DNA of 64,000 nucleotides, from NCBI GenBank assembly GCA_945280365.1, contig CALYQD010000011.1:1-64000 (forward strand), read 5' to 3'. Positions 34,526-43,368 of the stretch are shown here, in pieces. The DNA is from an uncultured Apibacter sp. (GTDB lineage: Bacteria > Bacteroidota > Bacteroidia > Flavobacteriales > Weeksellaceae). The notes beneath the pieces are model-generated. The model made no database searches, was not told the DNA's origin, and saw only the letters and a program-made list of their open reading frames with translations. The first letter of the stretch is position 1, and every line of letters starts with the position of its first letter. A program made the position numbers and the translations under genes.

Positions 34526-35713
34526 ATGTCAAAATTCTTATTTGTTGTTCCTCCTTTTTTTGGGCATATTAATCCCAGCCTAAGTATTGGTAGAACTTTA
34601 TTAGAAAAAGGCCATGAAGTAGCATGGGCCGGATTAACCGAAATTAAAGCTGAAACTATACCGTCAGGTGGTAGTTTTTTTATTTTAAAAGAATCTTATC
34701 AAAAAAATAAAGAAGTAATACAAGATATCATTAAATTACAAGATAAAGGCGCAAATTTACCTGCTTTAGAAGCATTAAAACTAGGGCTGCAAGATACTTA
34801 TATCCCTTTTGCTAAAATTATGTTTGAAGAATTGGCTAAACTAGTTGATACTTATCAACCGGATGTTATTATTAATGATTGTATTACATTTGCTGGAGCG
34901 CTTGTTGCTCATGTAAAAAATATTCCATTAGCTACTATTACTCCGGTAACACCTAATACCTTGCATGATCCGGGCACTGCTCCTAAAGTGACAAAGTGGG
35001 TTCACGATTCCATAATTGGTTTACAAAATTCAGTAGGTATATCAGGCGATGAAGAACTAATTTCTTCTAAAGAAGTTAATATGTTTTATACTTCTCAAAA
35101 ACTTGCCGGATATAAAGATGGAGAATATCCTTCGTATATGAAATTCATAGGTGCATTAACTGGACGTCCGGATAATACTCCTTTTGATTGGGATCGGTTT
35201 AATAAATTCAATAATCCTAAAATTTATATTTCTTTAGGTACTGTTTTAGTCGATATAAGAAAAGAATTTTTCAGCCGAATGATTGAAGCTCTTAAAGATA
35301 AAAATATAACTGTTGTTGTTGCAACAGATCCTTCTATTTTAGAAAAATGGCCAGATAACTTTATCGTACAAAGCTACGTTCCGCAGCTTGAACTTCTTAA
35401 ACATATTGATGTGGTTATTGGTCATGGAGGATTAAATACTGTTTGCGATACTTATATGAACGGTATTCCCATGCTCATTATTCCTATAGCTTTTGACCAA
35501 TCTCATACTGCTACCTTAATTGATCAATATGGTTGCGGTATACGATTGAAATACAAACGTATGAAAACTAAGGATATTGAACAAGCCGTTGATGACTTAT
35601 TGTATAATGAAAAATACAAAAAGGCTGCAAAAGAGATTCAACAATCCTTCATCGAAGCTGGCGGAAATAAAAAAGCTGCTGAATTAATTGAAAGTCTTAC
35701 TAATAATAAATAA
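34526..35713 (+). CDS. GT1-family glycosyltransferase, second copy
   Basis: The 395-residue paralogue of the preceding gene has FVVPPFFGHINPSLSIG at its N-terminus and GHGGLNTVCDTYMNGIPMLI with IAFDQ at the sugar-nucleotide site. Sequence divergence over most of the length suggests an old duplication with different donor or acceptor choice. Together the two could add two sugars in turn to one lipid. Cytoplasmic, peripheral membrane contact likely. No signal peptide. Confidence 0.9.
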   Translation: MSKFLFVVPPFFGHINPSLSIGRTLLEKGHEVAWAGLTEIKAETIPSGGSFFILKESYQKNKEVIQDIIKLQDKGANLPALEALKLGLQDTYIPFAKIMFEELAKLVDTYQPDVIINDCITFAGALVAHVKNIPLATITPVTPNTLHDPGTAPKVTKWVHDSIIGLQNSVGISGDEELISSKEVNMFYTSQKLAGYKDGEYPSYMKFIGALTGRPDNTPFDWDRFNKFNNPKIYISLGTVLVDIRKEFFSRMIEALKDKNITVVVATDPSILEKWPDNFIVQSYVPQLELLKHIDVVIGHGGLNTVCDTYMNGIPMLIIPIAFDQSHTATLIDQYGCGIRLKYKRMKTKDIEQAVDDLLYNEKYKKAAKEIQQSFIEAGGNKKAAELIESLTNNK

Positions 35714-35741
35714 ATCTATATAATATTAAATTTCTAACAAT

Positions 35742-37310
35742 ATGGAAAAATCATCTGAAAAAAATATTTTCCTTTTGCTTTTTATATACATAGTAAGTAC
35801 TTTGTTTATTTGTTCTAAGATGTCTCCACTTTACATTACTAATGAATGGGCAGACCCCAACATATATTTTAATGTTGCAAAAGGTATGGTAAATGGAAAA
35901 GCTTTATATACCGAAATATTCGATCATAAAGGACCCTTTATATTTTTTATTTATGCAACTGGATATATCATTTCAAATACTAATTTTTTTGGAATGTATT
36001 TAGTTGAAATTATATTCTGGTATTTACTTGCAATATCTTTATACCTAAGTGCTCGATTATATTTGAATAAAGTATCTTCTTTCCTTATAACTTTACCATT
36101 TTTTGTTTGCATAGTTAAAATAATGAAGGCAGGTGGTTCGGCAGAAGAATTCATTTTATGTATGGAAGGAATAAGCTTGTACTTATATTTAAAATATTTT
36201 AAAATGGAGAACCCTGTACACAAGCCAAAATATATGTTCATACACGGAATTTTGGTTACTGCTGTTATGCTAACAAAAATAAATCTTATAGCTTTTTGGT
36301 TCTTTCCTCTTTTAGCCATATTTTTAAATATACTTTATCATAAAGAATTTAAAAATTTTTACATAAATATTATAGCATTTATTTTAGGATCTTTAGTTAT
36401 TGCTATCCCAGTAATTGGATATCTTTATACCCATAATTGTTTAGAAGAAGCTTACAAAATTTATATAGAATTAAATAGTGCCTATGCAAAATTAGGTTCG
36501 CCAAGGAAAATATTTTTTAGATTATTGGGAAGAATACTTTATCTATTTCTCGAACCAACTTGTTTATTTTTATTAGGATTTATGGGAATATTTTTATTCC
36601 CGTTTAAGTACATCAATAATTTATTTGAGAGATGGGGCTTATTTTTAGCCGCAATCATTTTATATATTGCAATATTTATGGGTAAATTTCAATATTATTA
36701 CCCTATTCCATTTCTAATATTTGGATTCGTCGGATTTATATATTTGGGATTATTTTTAAAAAAATATATTAACAATGTGAATTTTTACTCAAATAAGCCT
36801 TATATTATTTTTATTTTGTTTTTCCTTTTCACTTCTGCAGGTATATCAGGCCTTGATAATACGCGTGTAGAAGCTTGGATATTGAAAGATGACAATTATG
36901 GCCGTAAAGCTTTAATGACCATGCGTCTTAAAAAAGAAATTATGAAAGAAAAAAATCCAACTCTATTAAATTTAGGGTTTGGTTTAGCTAATAATCTTTT
37001 TACAACCTGTAATATTGTTCCAAATATTAAATATTTTGTTACTCCAAATCTTTCATATAAATTTTATCCTCAAATGAGAAATGAACAATTACAATATATA
37101 AAAGACAAAAAAACTGATTTCGTAATTATACAACAATATATACCTGGTAATGGTTATTATGATGACAAAAATCCTATTGAAGTAGCTCAAAAATTAAAAT
37201 ATAACCCTATTCTTTTAGAAAATTACAAACTAATCCTAACCGATTCTATTATTAATTGTATTGATGAAAGATCAGTAGATATTTATTTTTTATATAAGAA
37301 AAAAAAATAA
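35742..37310 (+). CDS. GT-C-type polytopic membrane glycosyltransferase-like protein
   Basis: The 522-residue protein has about ten or eleven hydrophobic segments and the first outer loop ITNEWADPNIYFNVAKGMVNG, with FDHKGPF shortly after. This is the layout of GT39/ArnT-like enzymes that use polyprenyl-phosphate sugars outside the inner membrane. The acidic residues of EWAD would be the catalytic site. It is last in the cluster, 28 bases after the second GT1 gene, and ahead of a strong terminator. It might add an outer sugar to the lipid after flipping. The family has no settled substrate. Confidence 0.78.
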   Translation: MEKSSEKNIFLLLFIYIVSTLFICSKMSPLYITNEWADPNIYFNVAKGMVNGKALYTEIFDHKGPFIFFIYATGYIISNTNFFGMYLVEIIFWYLLAISLYLSARLYLNKVSSFLITLPFFVCIVKIMKAGGSAEEFILCMEGISLYLYLKYFKMENPVHKPKYMFIHGILVTAVMLTKINLIAFWFFPLLAIFLNILYHKEFKNFYINIIAFILGSLVIAIPVIGYLYTHNCLEEAYKIYIELNSAYAKLGSPRKIFFRLLGRILYLFLEPTCLFLLGFMGIFLFPFKYINNLFERWGLFLAAIILYIAIFMGKFQYYYPIPFLIFGFVGFIYLGLFLKKYINNVNFYSNKPYIIFILFFLFTSAGISGLDNTRVEAWILKDDNYGRKALMTMRLKKEIMKEKNPTLLNLGFGLANNLFTTCNIVPNIKYFVTPNLSYKFYPQMRNEQLQYIKDKKTDFVIIQQYIPGNGYYDDKNPIEVAQKLKYNPILLENYKLILTDSIINCIDERSVDIYFLYKKKK

Positions 37311-37330
37311 ACATTTAAATATATGAATAA

Positions 37331-37364
37331 AAAAAGAGTTCAAATTTAAATTTGAACTCTTTTT
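37331..37364. terminator. Bidirectional palindromic terminator between the cluster and pyk
   Basis: A perfect 34-base palindrome with half-site AAAAAGAGTTCAAATTT lies between the convergent stops at 37310 and 37383. The A/T runs at its ends make it work in both directions. Confidence 0.88.
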
Positions 37365-37382
37365 ATTATTACTTTTTATTAT

Positions 37383-38810
37383 TTATATTTGAGTAAGACG
37401 TAGGGTATTTGTCAAACTATTTGCAAAAGATGGCATAGCATTAAGATTAATTACAAAATCTCCAGGCTTGATGTATCCTTTCTCTTTAATATTGTTATTA
37501 ACTTCAACAACAGTTTCATCTGTACTTTTAGCTCCTTCATATAAATATGCTTTTACACCCCATAATAGGCTCAACATATTAATAATTCTTTTATTGGATG
37601 TAAATACAATGATATTTGCAAGTGGTCGATGAGATGATATTTGGAAAGCTGTATAACCTGACTGTGTTAAAGTAATAATAGCTTTAGCTCCTACTTGTCC
37701 AACCATACCGGCAGCATTATAACAAATCATATCTGTTATATATCGTTCACTATCTTTTTTAGGATAATGTAAAGGTACTTGAATATGGTTGTCATCCTCA
37801 ACGTTAACAATAATTTTAGCCATATTCTCAATTACTTCTACCGGATGTTTTCCAACAGAAGTCTCTCCACTTAACATAACGGCATCTGCACCATCTAAAA
37901 CAGAATTAGCCACATCATTTACCTCTGCTCTTGTTGGAGTTAACCCATCAATCATACTTTCCATCATCTGAGTTGCAATGATTACAGGTTTACATTGGGT
38001 TTTACATATGCTAACTAAATTCTTTTGAATTAAAGGAACTTTTTCCATTGGGATTTCGATTCCCAAATCTCCTCTTGCAACCATAATACCGTCTACAACA
38101 TGAACTATTTCTTCTATATTAGTAATAGCTTCTGGTTTTTCAATTTTTGCTATAATCGGAATTTTATGATTACAATGTTTTTGTATTAAATTTTGTAGAT
38201 CAATAACATCTTCTTTATGTCTTACAAAAGAAAGTGCGATCCAATCAAATTCGTATTTGATTGCTGTTAAAGCATCTTTAATATCTTTTTCAGTTAATGC
38301 AGGTAAAGATATTTGAGTATTAGGTAGATTAACTCCCTTTTTAGATTTTAAAGGTCCTCCTTGTATAACCTTTGCAATTACTTTATCCGTTAAATTAGTT
38401 TCAATAACCTCAAAAATTAATTTACCATCATCCAAAAGTATTTTTTCACCCACCTTTACATCTTTTGCAAATTGAGGATAGCTCATGTAAACCTGTTTAG
38501 AGTCTCCTTCAATATTTTCATTTGTAAACGTGATTACGTCTCCTGCATTTACAATTGTTCCTTCTTTAACAACACCTACTCTTAGTTTAGGTCCTTGTAA
38601 ATCGGCTAATAGTGCTACACTAAAACCAAATTCTTCATTTAGGTCTCTTACGGTACGTATCCATCTTTTTACAACTTCTTCTTCAGCATGAGAAAAATTT
38701 ACTCTAATTACATTTACTCCTGCTTTAAACATCTTTAACAATGTATCCTTATCTTCAGAAGCAGGACCTATAGTAGCTACTATTTTCGTTTTTTTTCTAA
38801 ATCCACTCAT
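37383..38810 (-). CDS. pyk: Pyruvate kinase
   Basis: The 475-residue protein has the family signatures: substrate-site KIVATIGPAS at the N-terminus, IIAKIEKPEAI containing the catalytic Lys, MVARGDLGIEIP with the metal-binding Asp, and the MLSGETSVGKHP region. It makes pyruvate and ATP from phosphoenolpyruvate and ADP in glycolysis. Length is normal. It is last of the acpP-fabF-rnc-IPExxxVDY-pyk run; its ATG overlaps the stop of the preceding gene by one base. Confidence 0.97.
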   Translation of the reverse strand: MSGFRKKTKIVATIGPASEDKDTLLKMFKAGVNVIRVNFSHAEEEVVKRWIRTVRDLNEEFGFSVALLADLQGPKLRVGVVKEGTIVNAGDVITFTNENIEGDSKQVYMSYPQFAKDVKVGEKILLDDGKLIFEVIETNLTDKVIAKVIQGGPLKSKKGVNLPNTQISLPALTEKDIKDALTAIKYEFDWIALSFVRHKEDVIDLQNLIQKHCNHKIPIIAKIEKPEAITNIEEIVHVVDGIMVARGDLGIEIPMEKVPLIQKNLVSICKTQCKPVIIATQMMESMIDGLTPTRAEVNDVANSVLDGADAVMLSGETSVGKHPVEVIENMAKIIVNVEDDNHIQVPLHYPKKDSERYITDMICYNAAGMVGQVGAKAIITLTQSGYTAFQISSHRPLANIIVFTSNKRIINMLSLLWGVKAYLYEGAKSTDETVVEVNNNIKEKGYIKPGDFVINLNAMPSFANSLTNTLRLTQI

Positions 38811-39280
38811 TATGTAGGTAATATCAAATTTTCTAAATTTTTTATTTTATCAATATTTATTTTATTAAATTTACAAATCTTTTTAAGATTTTCCAAATTT
38901 ATGTAAAACTCATCATCTAATAAGCTATCAGATTTTAAAAAATAATTGAAATAATTATATTCAGGAATTAAAATTTTAACTTTTTCTATCTTATCAAAAA
39001 AACTATTATTGTCATTTATTATGATTTGAGGATAGGAAAAATTACTTATCAATTCAATTTTTTGTTCGGTTTTTTCGAGAAAAAATCTAAATATAGAGAA
39101 GACATAAGTAATGCCATTTTCTATTATTTGCTGGTCATTAACGCGCTTAAAATTAAAATTACAATTTTTATTTAAATAAAAAACAAAATCATAATCCTTG
39201 CTAATATAAGAATTAAATCCTAATAAATTAAAATTAAATATAGGATCGTCTATGTCCCAGTCTAAAGAATAAGTTTTCAA
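38810..39280 (-). CDS. IPExxxVDY-family protein (motif degenerate)
   Basis: This 156-residue protein sits between rnc and pyk, the normal place of the IPExxxVDY family in Flavobacteriia. The eponymous motif reads IPEYNYFNY, with Val changed to Phe and Asp to Asn. The N-terminus (YSLDWDIDDPIFNFNLLGFNS) and the DYDFVFYL strand fit the family. No signal peptide or catalytic site is visible, and the function is unknown. It is unusually rich in Asn, Lys and Ile even for this genome. Confidence 0.8.
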   Translation of the reverse strand: MKTYSLDWDIDDPIFNFNLLGFNSYISKDYDFVFYLNKNCNFNFKRVNDQQIIENGITYVFSIFRFFLEKTEQKIELISNFSYPQIIINDNNSFFDKIEKVKILIPEYNYFNYFLKSDSLLDDEFYINLENLKKICKFNKINIDKIKNLENLILPT

Positions 39281-39285
39281 TATAC

Positions 39286-40038
39286 TTATTTATTTTGTTG
39301 AGTAATAAAATGCTTGTCTAGCCTATGATAGGCTCTTCTTGAGGCACACTCTTCAGCTTTTTTCTTAGAAGTAGCTCTCCCTTTGGCAATAACTTTATTA
39401 TCAAGTTGAATTATGGAATTAAATATTAACGACTCTTCGGCATTTTCTTCTTGAAAAGTATTAAAAGTTATTTCCAACTTATTTTTTTGAGACCACTCTA
39501 TAATCAAACTTTTATAACTTGTAATTCTTTTTTCGAGTTGCTCAAAATTTTCATGCTTAATGAGTGTTTCATTAATATATTTCCGGCAAAATTCAAACCC
39601 ACTATCTATATAAATTGCACCAATTAGTGCCTCATATAAATTTCCATTTATATTTTCTCCCAAACTAGTGTTCTGCCTCTTTTGTAGAAAAGTGGTCAAT
39701 TTCAAGTCTGCTCCTATAATATTTAAGGATTTCCTATTAACTAGTTTAGAACGCATCTGAGTAAGATAGCCTTCTTTTTTATCAGGTGCTTGATGATATA
39801 AGTAGTCTGACACAATACTTGATAATATGGAATCTCCTAAAAATTCTAATCTTTCGAAGTTCTTATTATCATTGGTATTTACTGAGGAATGTGTAAAACA
39901 TTCATAGAAGATTCCAATATTGGAAGGTCTATATCCAATAAGGCGTTCAATTTTCTTTTTAAAATTTTTTTCCTCTTTTTTTTCGGAATCTTGTCTGAAT
40001 AAATATGAACATAAAAGTATTTTTTTCCAAATACTCAT
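39286..40038 (-). CDS. rnc: Ribonuclease III
   Basis: The 250-residue protein has the signature ERLEFLGDSILSSIVSDYLY with the metal-binding Glu and Asp, a second acidic site in NLYEALIGAIYIDSG, and a C-terminal double-stranded RNA-binding domain (about 170-245; KGRATSKKKAEECASRRAY). It cuts structured RNA, including rRNA precursors. It follows fabF by 21 bases and precedes the IPExxxVDY gene by 5. The N-terminus has about 25 extra basic/acidic residues before the catalytic fold, as is common in the phylum. Confidence 0.96.
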   Translation of the reverse strand: MSIWKKILLCSYLFRQDSEKKEEKNFKKKIERLIGYRPSNIGIFYECFTHSSVNTNDNKNFERLEFLGDSILSSIVSDYLYHQAPDKKEGYLTQMRSKLVNRKSLNIIGADLKLTTFLQKRQNTSLGENINGNLYEALIGAIYIDSGFEFCRKYINETLIKHENFEQLEKRITSYKSLIIEWSQKNKLEITFNTFQEENAEESLIFNSIIQLDNKVIAKGRATSKKKAEECASRRAYHRLDKHFITQQNK

Positions 40039-40059
40039 TCGTTTTTATTTTCTCTTATT

Positions 40060-41310
40060 TTAAAATTTCTTTAAAATAACACATGCGTTATGCCCTCCAA
40101 AACCAAAAGTATTACTCATTGCATATTTAACATCTTTTTCTTTTGCTATGTTAAAAGTAAAATCTAAATTTTTATCAAAGTCTTCATCATCTGTGAAGTG
40201 ATTGATAGTTGGTGGTACTTTACTTTCTTTGATTGCTACTATACATGCTAATGCTTCAATAGCTCCTGCTGCACCTAATAAATGTCCAGTCATAGACTTA
40301 GTTGAATTGATCTGAATATTATAAGCATGCTCACCAAATAGCTTAAGGATAGCTTTTGCTTCAGCTAAATCTCCCAATGGGGTTGAGGTTCCATGAACAT
40401 TAATATGATCTATATCGGTAAGTCCTATACCTGCATCATCAATAGCATTTTTCATAACATTATACGCACCTAATCCTTCCGGATGTGGAGCAGTCATATG
40501 ATAGGCATCGGAGCTTAATCCTCCACCGACTACTTCAGCATAAATAGTAGCTCCTCTTTTAACTGCATGTTCATATTCTTCCAAGATAAGAGTTCCTGCA
40601 CCTTCTCCTAAGACAAAGCCATCTCTATCTTTATCGAAAGGTCTGGAAGCGGTTTTTGGATCATCATTTCTTGTTGACATTGCGTGTAAGGCGTTAAATC
40701 CTCCTACACCACTTGCCGCTATAGCTGATTCAGAGCCTCCTGTTATAATAACATCTGCTTTCCCTAGCCTTAAAAGCATTAAAGCATCTATTATTGAATT
40801 GGAGGAAGAGGCACATGCTGAAACGGTAGCATAATTCGGCCCTCTAAATCCATATTCTATTGATATAAGACCGGCAGTCATGTCTGCTATCATTTTGGGA
40901 ATGAAGAAAGGATTAAATCGAGGTATGCCGTTTCCTAGAACATAAGAGGAAACTTCTTGCTCAAATGTATTCAATCCACCGATTCCGGATCCCCAAACAA
41001 CCCCTACTCTATTTTTGTCTAATTCTGAATATTCTAGTAGTTTACTTTCGCTAACTGCCTCCCTAGTGGAAATTAACCCAAATTGGGCACATCGATCATA
41101 TTTACGAATATCTTTTTTTTCAAAATAATCCTCCGGATTATAGTTTTTTACTTCGCAAGCAAATTTTGTTTTAAAATTAGTTGCGTCAAATAGAGTAATT
41201 GGACTTGCTCCACTAACTCCGCTTAATAAAGCTTTACAGTATTCTTTAAAATTATTCCCGATTGGAGTTATTGCACCAAGTCCAGTTACTACTACTCGTT
41301 TTAAAGCCAT
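40060..41310 (-). CDS. fabF: 3-oxoacyl-ACP synthase II
   Basis: The 416-residue condensing enzyme has Cys166 (TVSACASSSNS), the His of NVHGTSTPLGD and the His of STKSMTGHLLGAAG, and ends in NTFGFGGHNACVIL. It elongates acyl-ACP in type II fatty acid synthesis. It follows acpP by 20 bases. It belongs to primary metabolism and should not be counted in the polyketide cluster. Confidence 0.97.
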   Translation of the reverse strand: MALKRVVVTGLGAITPIGNNFKEYCKALLSGVSGASPITLFDATNFKTKFACEVKNYNPEDYFEKKDIRKYDRCAQFGLISTREAVSESKLLEYSELDKNRVGVVWGSGIGGLNTFEQEVSSYVLGNGIPRFNPFFIPKMIADMTAGLISIEYGFRGPNYATVSACASSSNSIIDALMLLRLGKADVIITGGSESAIAASGVGGFNALHAMSTRNDDPKTASRPFDKDRDGFVLGEGAGTLILEEYEHAVKRGATIYAEVVGGGLSSDAYHMTAPHPEGLGAYNVMKNAIDDAGIGLTDIDHINVHGTSTPLGDLAEAKAILKLFGEHAYNIQINSTKSMTGHLLGAAGAIEALACIVAIKESKVPPTINHFTDDEDFDKNLDFTFNIAKEKDVKYAMSNTFGFGGHNACVILKKF

Positions 41311-41331
41311 ACTTTAATGTCTTTGTGTAAA

Positions 41332-41571
41332 TTATTGTTTGTTTACTTCTTCAATATAAGAAATGGCTTGACCAACTGTTGAAATTTTTTCTGCTTGATC
41401 ATCAGGGATTTGAATATCAAATTCCTTTTCAAACTCCATAATTAATTCTACTGTGTCTAATGAATCTGCCCCTAAGTCGTTTGTAAAACTTGCTTCTGGT
41501 GTAACTTCGCTTTCATCTACTCCTAATTTATCAACGATGATTGCTTTTACTCTTGATGTAATGTCAGACAT
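41332..41571 (-). CDS. acpP: Acyl carrier protein
   Basis: The 79-residue ACP has the canonical site [16 protein letters not shown] with pantetheine attachment at Ser37, an acidic helix II and the expected length. It carries acyl groups in type II fatty acid synthesis. First gene of the acpP-fabF-rnc-IPExxxVDY-pyk unit. Confidence 0.98.
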   Translation of the reverse strand: MSDITSRVKAIIVDKLGVDESEVTPEASFTNDLGADSLDTVELIMEFEKEFDIQIPDDQAEKISTVGQAISYIEEVNKQ

Positions 41572-41603
41572 AACCTTTTATTTTTTTATTATAGTTCAGT
41601 CGG

Positions 41604-41611
41604 CAAATATA
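41604..41611 (-). promoter_or_regulatory. -7 element upstream of acpP
   Basis: On the minus strand TATATTTG fits TAnnTTTG and ends about 32 bases before the acpP ATG. The -33 element is not evident. Confidence 0.5.
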
Positions 41612-41730
41612 AAAATTTTTTTACTATAATTATACTTTTTAATACTTTTTGATAGACCTATCCATATATCAATGAATATATTGCGAATTTATCACACTTA
41701 AAATCAATATATTAACCCACATTTAGACAT

Positions 41731-41760
41731 AAACATAAAAATTTAATATTATTTATGTTT
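41731..41760 (-). terminator. Weak hairpin after the HAD-phosphatase gene
   Basis: AAACATAAA (41731-41739) and TTTATGTTT (41752-41760) are perfect 9-base complements, 35 bases beyond the minus-strand stop at 41795. The stem is nearly all A/T and the following minus-strand sequence has no good T run, so it may be weak or not a terminator. Confidence 0.3.
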
Positions 41761-41794
41761 TTTCCATCAATTTTTAACACATTATTGTTACCAA

Positions 41795-42583
41795 TCACAA
41801 TAAATATTCGGTGAAATATTCTTTTTCGATGTGCGTTAAAGAATCATAAACTCCTTTTCCAAAATTATAGGTTGAAATGTACTGCGCGATCTCTTTTATT
41901 GACCATACAGCATTATTTACAGCACATCCTAAAAAAGAATTTTTAATCATTTCCACATCATTATTTGAATCTCCAAATGAAAATATTCTACAGTCAATAT
42001 CTTTCGTTATTTCTTTCACAGCCAAATATTTATTTATTTTTGATGAAAATATTTCAAGGTAGGAATCTGAGGAAGTGGTTATTTCTACCCCTGTCAGCTT
42101 ATTTCTCAAAATATTTGTTAATTGATTAATATCTCCATCATCTACAATTAATATTTTTAAAACTTTTTGGAAGTTATATTCCTTTAATGAGAGGGCTTTA
42201 AAGTTTACCCCTTTTTCTTCTTTTTTATAGGCTTCCGTCTCTAAAGATGTAGCATACCAGGCATCTTCTGTGTATAACCATAGATTTACATACTGTTGCT
42301 GCTTATTAACAAAATAATTAATTACCTCTTCGGGAATCGGATAGGTTTTAATGGTTTTGTTTTTATAGAGAATGTGTCCTCCATTCAATGCTATAATATA
42401 ATCAATGATAAATTCCTCATTTGAATACATCGTTATAATTCCGTTATATGGTCGACCGGAAGCTAAAATTACTTCACCTAGCTTTGAAGCTTTTTGCAAT
42501 GCTTTTATCCCATATAAATCTAACGATGGACTGCCGAAATTCGTTAATGTACCATCAATATCTGAAACAAAAATATTTTTCAT
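41795..42583 (-). CDS. Cof-type HAD-superfamily phosphatase
   Basis: The 262-residue protein has HAD motif I as VSDIDGTLTNFG (nucleophile Asp8, Asp10), motif II in VILASGRP, a C2-type cap in the middle, and motif IV as FSFGDSNNDVEMI. Cof-type enzymes dephosphorylate small molecules such as sugar phosphates or pyridoxal phosphate. The substrate is not deducible here. It is divergent from the exonuclease gene. Confidence 0.93.
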   Translation of the reverse strand: MKNIFVSDIDGTLTNFGSPSLDLYGIKALQKASKLGEVILASGRPYNGIITMYSNEEFIIDYIIALNGGHILYKNKTIKTYPIPEEVINYFVNKQQQYVNLWLYTEDAWYATSLETEAYKKEEKGVNFKALSLKEYNFQKVLKILIVDDGDINQLTNILRNKLTGVEITTSSDSYLEIFSSKINKYLAVKEITKDIDCRIFSFGDSNNDVEMIKNSFLGCAVNNAVWSIKEIAQYISTYNFGKGVYDSLTHIEKEYFTEYLL

Positions 42584-42636
42584 TTTTTTAATATTTATTA
42601 AATATACATAATATTATCTGAGTTATTAGTTTTACT

Positions 42637-42644
42637 TATCTTTG
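42637..42644 (+). promoter_or_regulatory. -7 element upstream of the exonuclease gene
   Basis: TATCTTTG matches TAnnTTTG and ends 18 bases before the ATG at 42663. No -33 TTTG at normal spacing. Confidence 0.4.
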
Positions 42645-42662
42645 AATTAATAAATATAAATT

Positions 42663-43358
42663 ATGTTATCTTCCATTCCTTTAAAACAGATTTTATTCAT
42701 TGATTTGGAGACTGTTCCACAATATGAAACCTGGAATGAATTGCCGGAAAGAACAAAAGTTTTATGGGAAAAAAAAACACAATTTCAAAGAAAAGAAAAT
42801 ATTTCTCCGGAAGAATATTATTATGAAAGAGGGGGAATTCTCTCTGAATTCGGCAAAATAATTTGTTTATCTTGTGGGTTAATCACTGAGGATAAAAAAA
42901 TACGTATTAAAAGTTTCTATGGGGATGATGAAGAAAGAATATTAAATGGATTTATTGATTTATTGAAATCTAATTATTTTAGATCTAATTTACTTTTATG
43001 CGCCCATAATGGAAAAGAATTTGATTTTCCTTATCTGGCTAGAAGAATGATGATTCATCAAATTGAACTTCCTAAGATTTTAAAGATGCATGGAAAAAAG
43101 CCCTGGGAAATTCCACATCTCGATACTATGGATTTATGGAAATTTGGAGATTATAAACATTATACTTCATTGGATTTATTAGCTCATGTTTTCGGTTTAC
43201 CTTCTCCCAAGGATGATATGGATGGTAGTGAAGTTTCTAAAGTATATTATCAGGAGAAAAATTTAGAACGCATAAAATCGTATTGTGAAACTGATGTCAT
43301 TACACTTATTAATGTATTTCGTAAAATGCGGCATGAGCCTATTTTAGAAAGAGAATAA
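42663..43358 (+). CDS. DEDD-type 3'-5' exonuclease (PolB-exonuclease-like)
   Basis: The 231-residue RNase H-fold protein has ExoI motif FIDLETVP (Asp14, Glu16), ExoII in LLCAHNGKEFDFPYLARRM and ExoIII near the end (YCETDVITLINVF). It belongs to the stand-alone nucleases related to the PolB proofreading domain. It probably degrades DNA or RNA from 3' ends; its pathway is unknown. It converges with the LTA-synthase-like gene, with 10 bases between the two stops. Confidence 0.9.
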   Translation: MLSSIPLKQILFIDLETVPQYETWNELPERTKVLWEKKTQFQRKENISPEEYYYERGGILSEFGKIICLSCGLITEDKKIRIKSFYGDDEERILNGFIDLLKSNYFRSNLLLCAHNGKEFDFPYLARRMMIHQIELPKILKMHGKKPWEIPHLDTMDLWKFGDYKHYTSLDLLAHVFGLPSPKDDMDGSEVSKVYYQEKNLERIKSYCETDVITLINVFRKMRHEPILERE

Positions 43359-43368
43359 ATCGATTTAT

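Noticed and set aside
40060..41571. fabF and acpP considered as part of the polyketide cluster
   Set aside because: They are on the other strand, beyond a terminator, and sit in the standard acpP-fabF-rnc housekeeping order.
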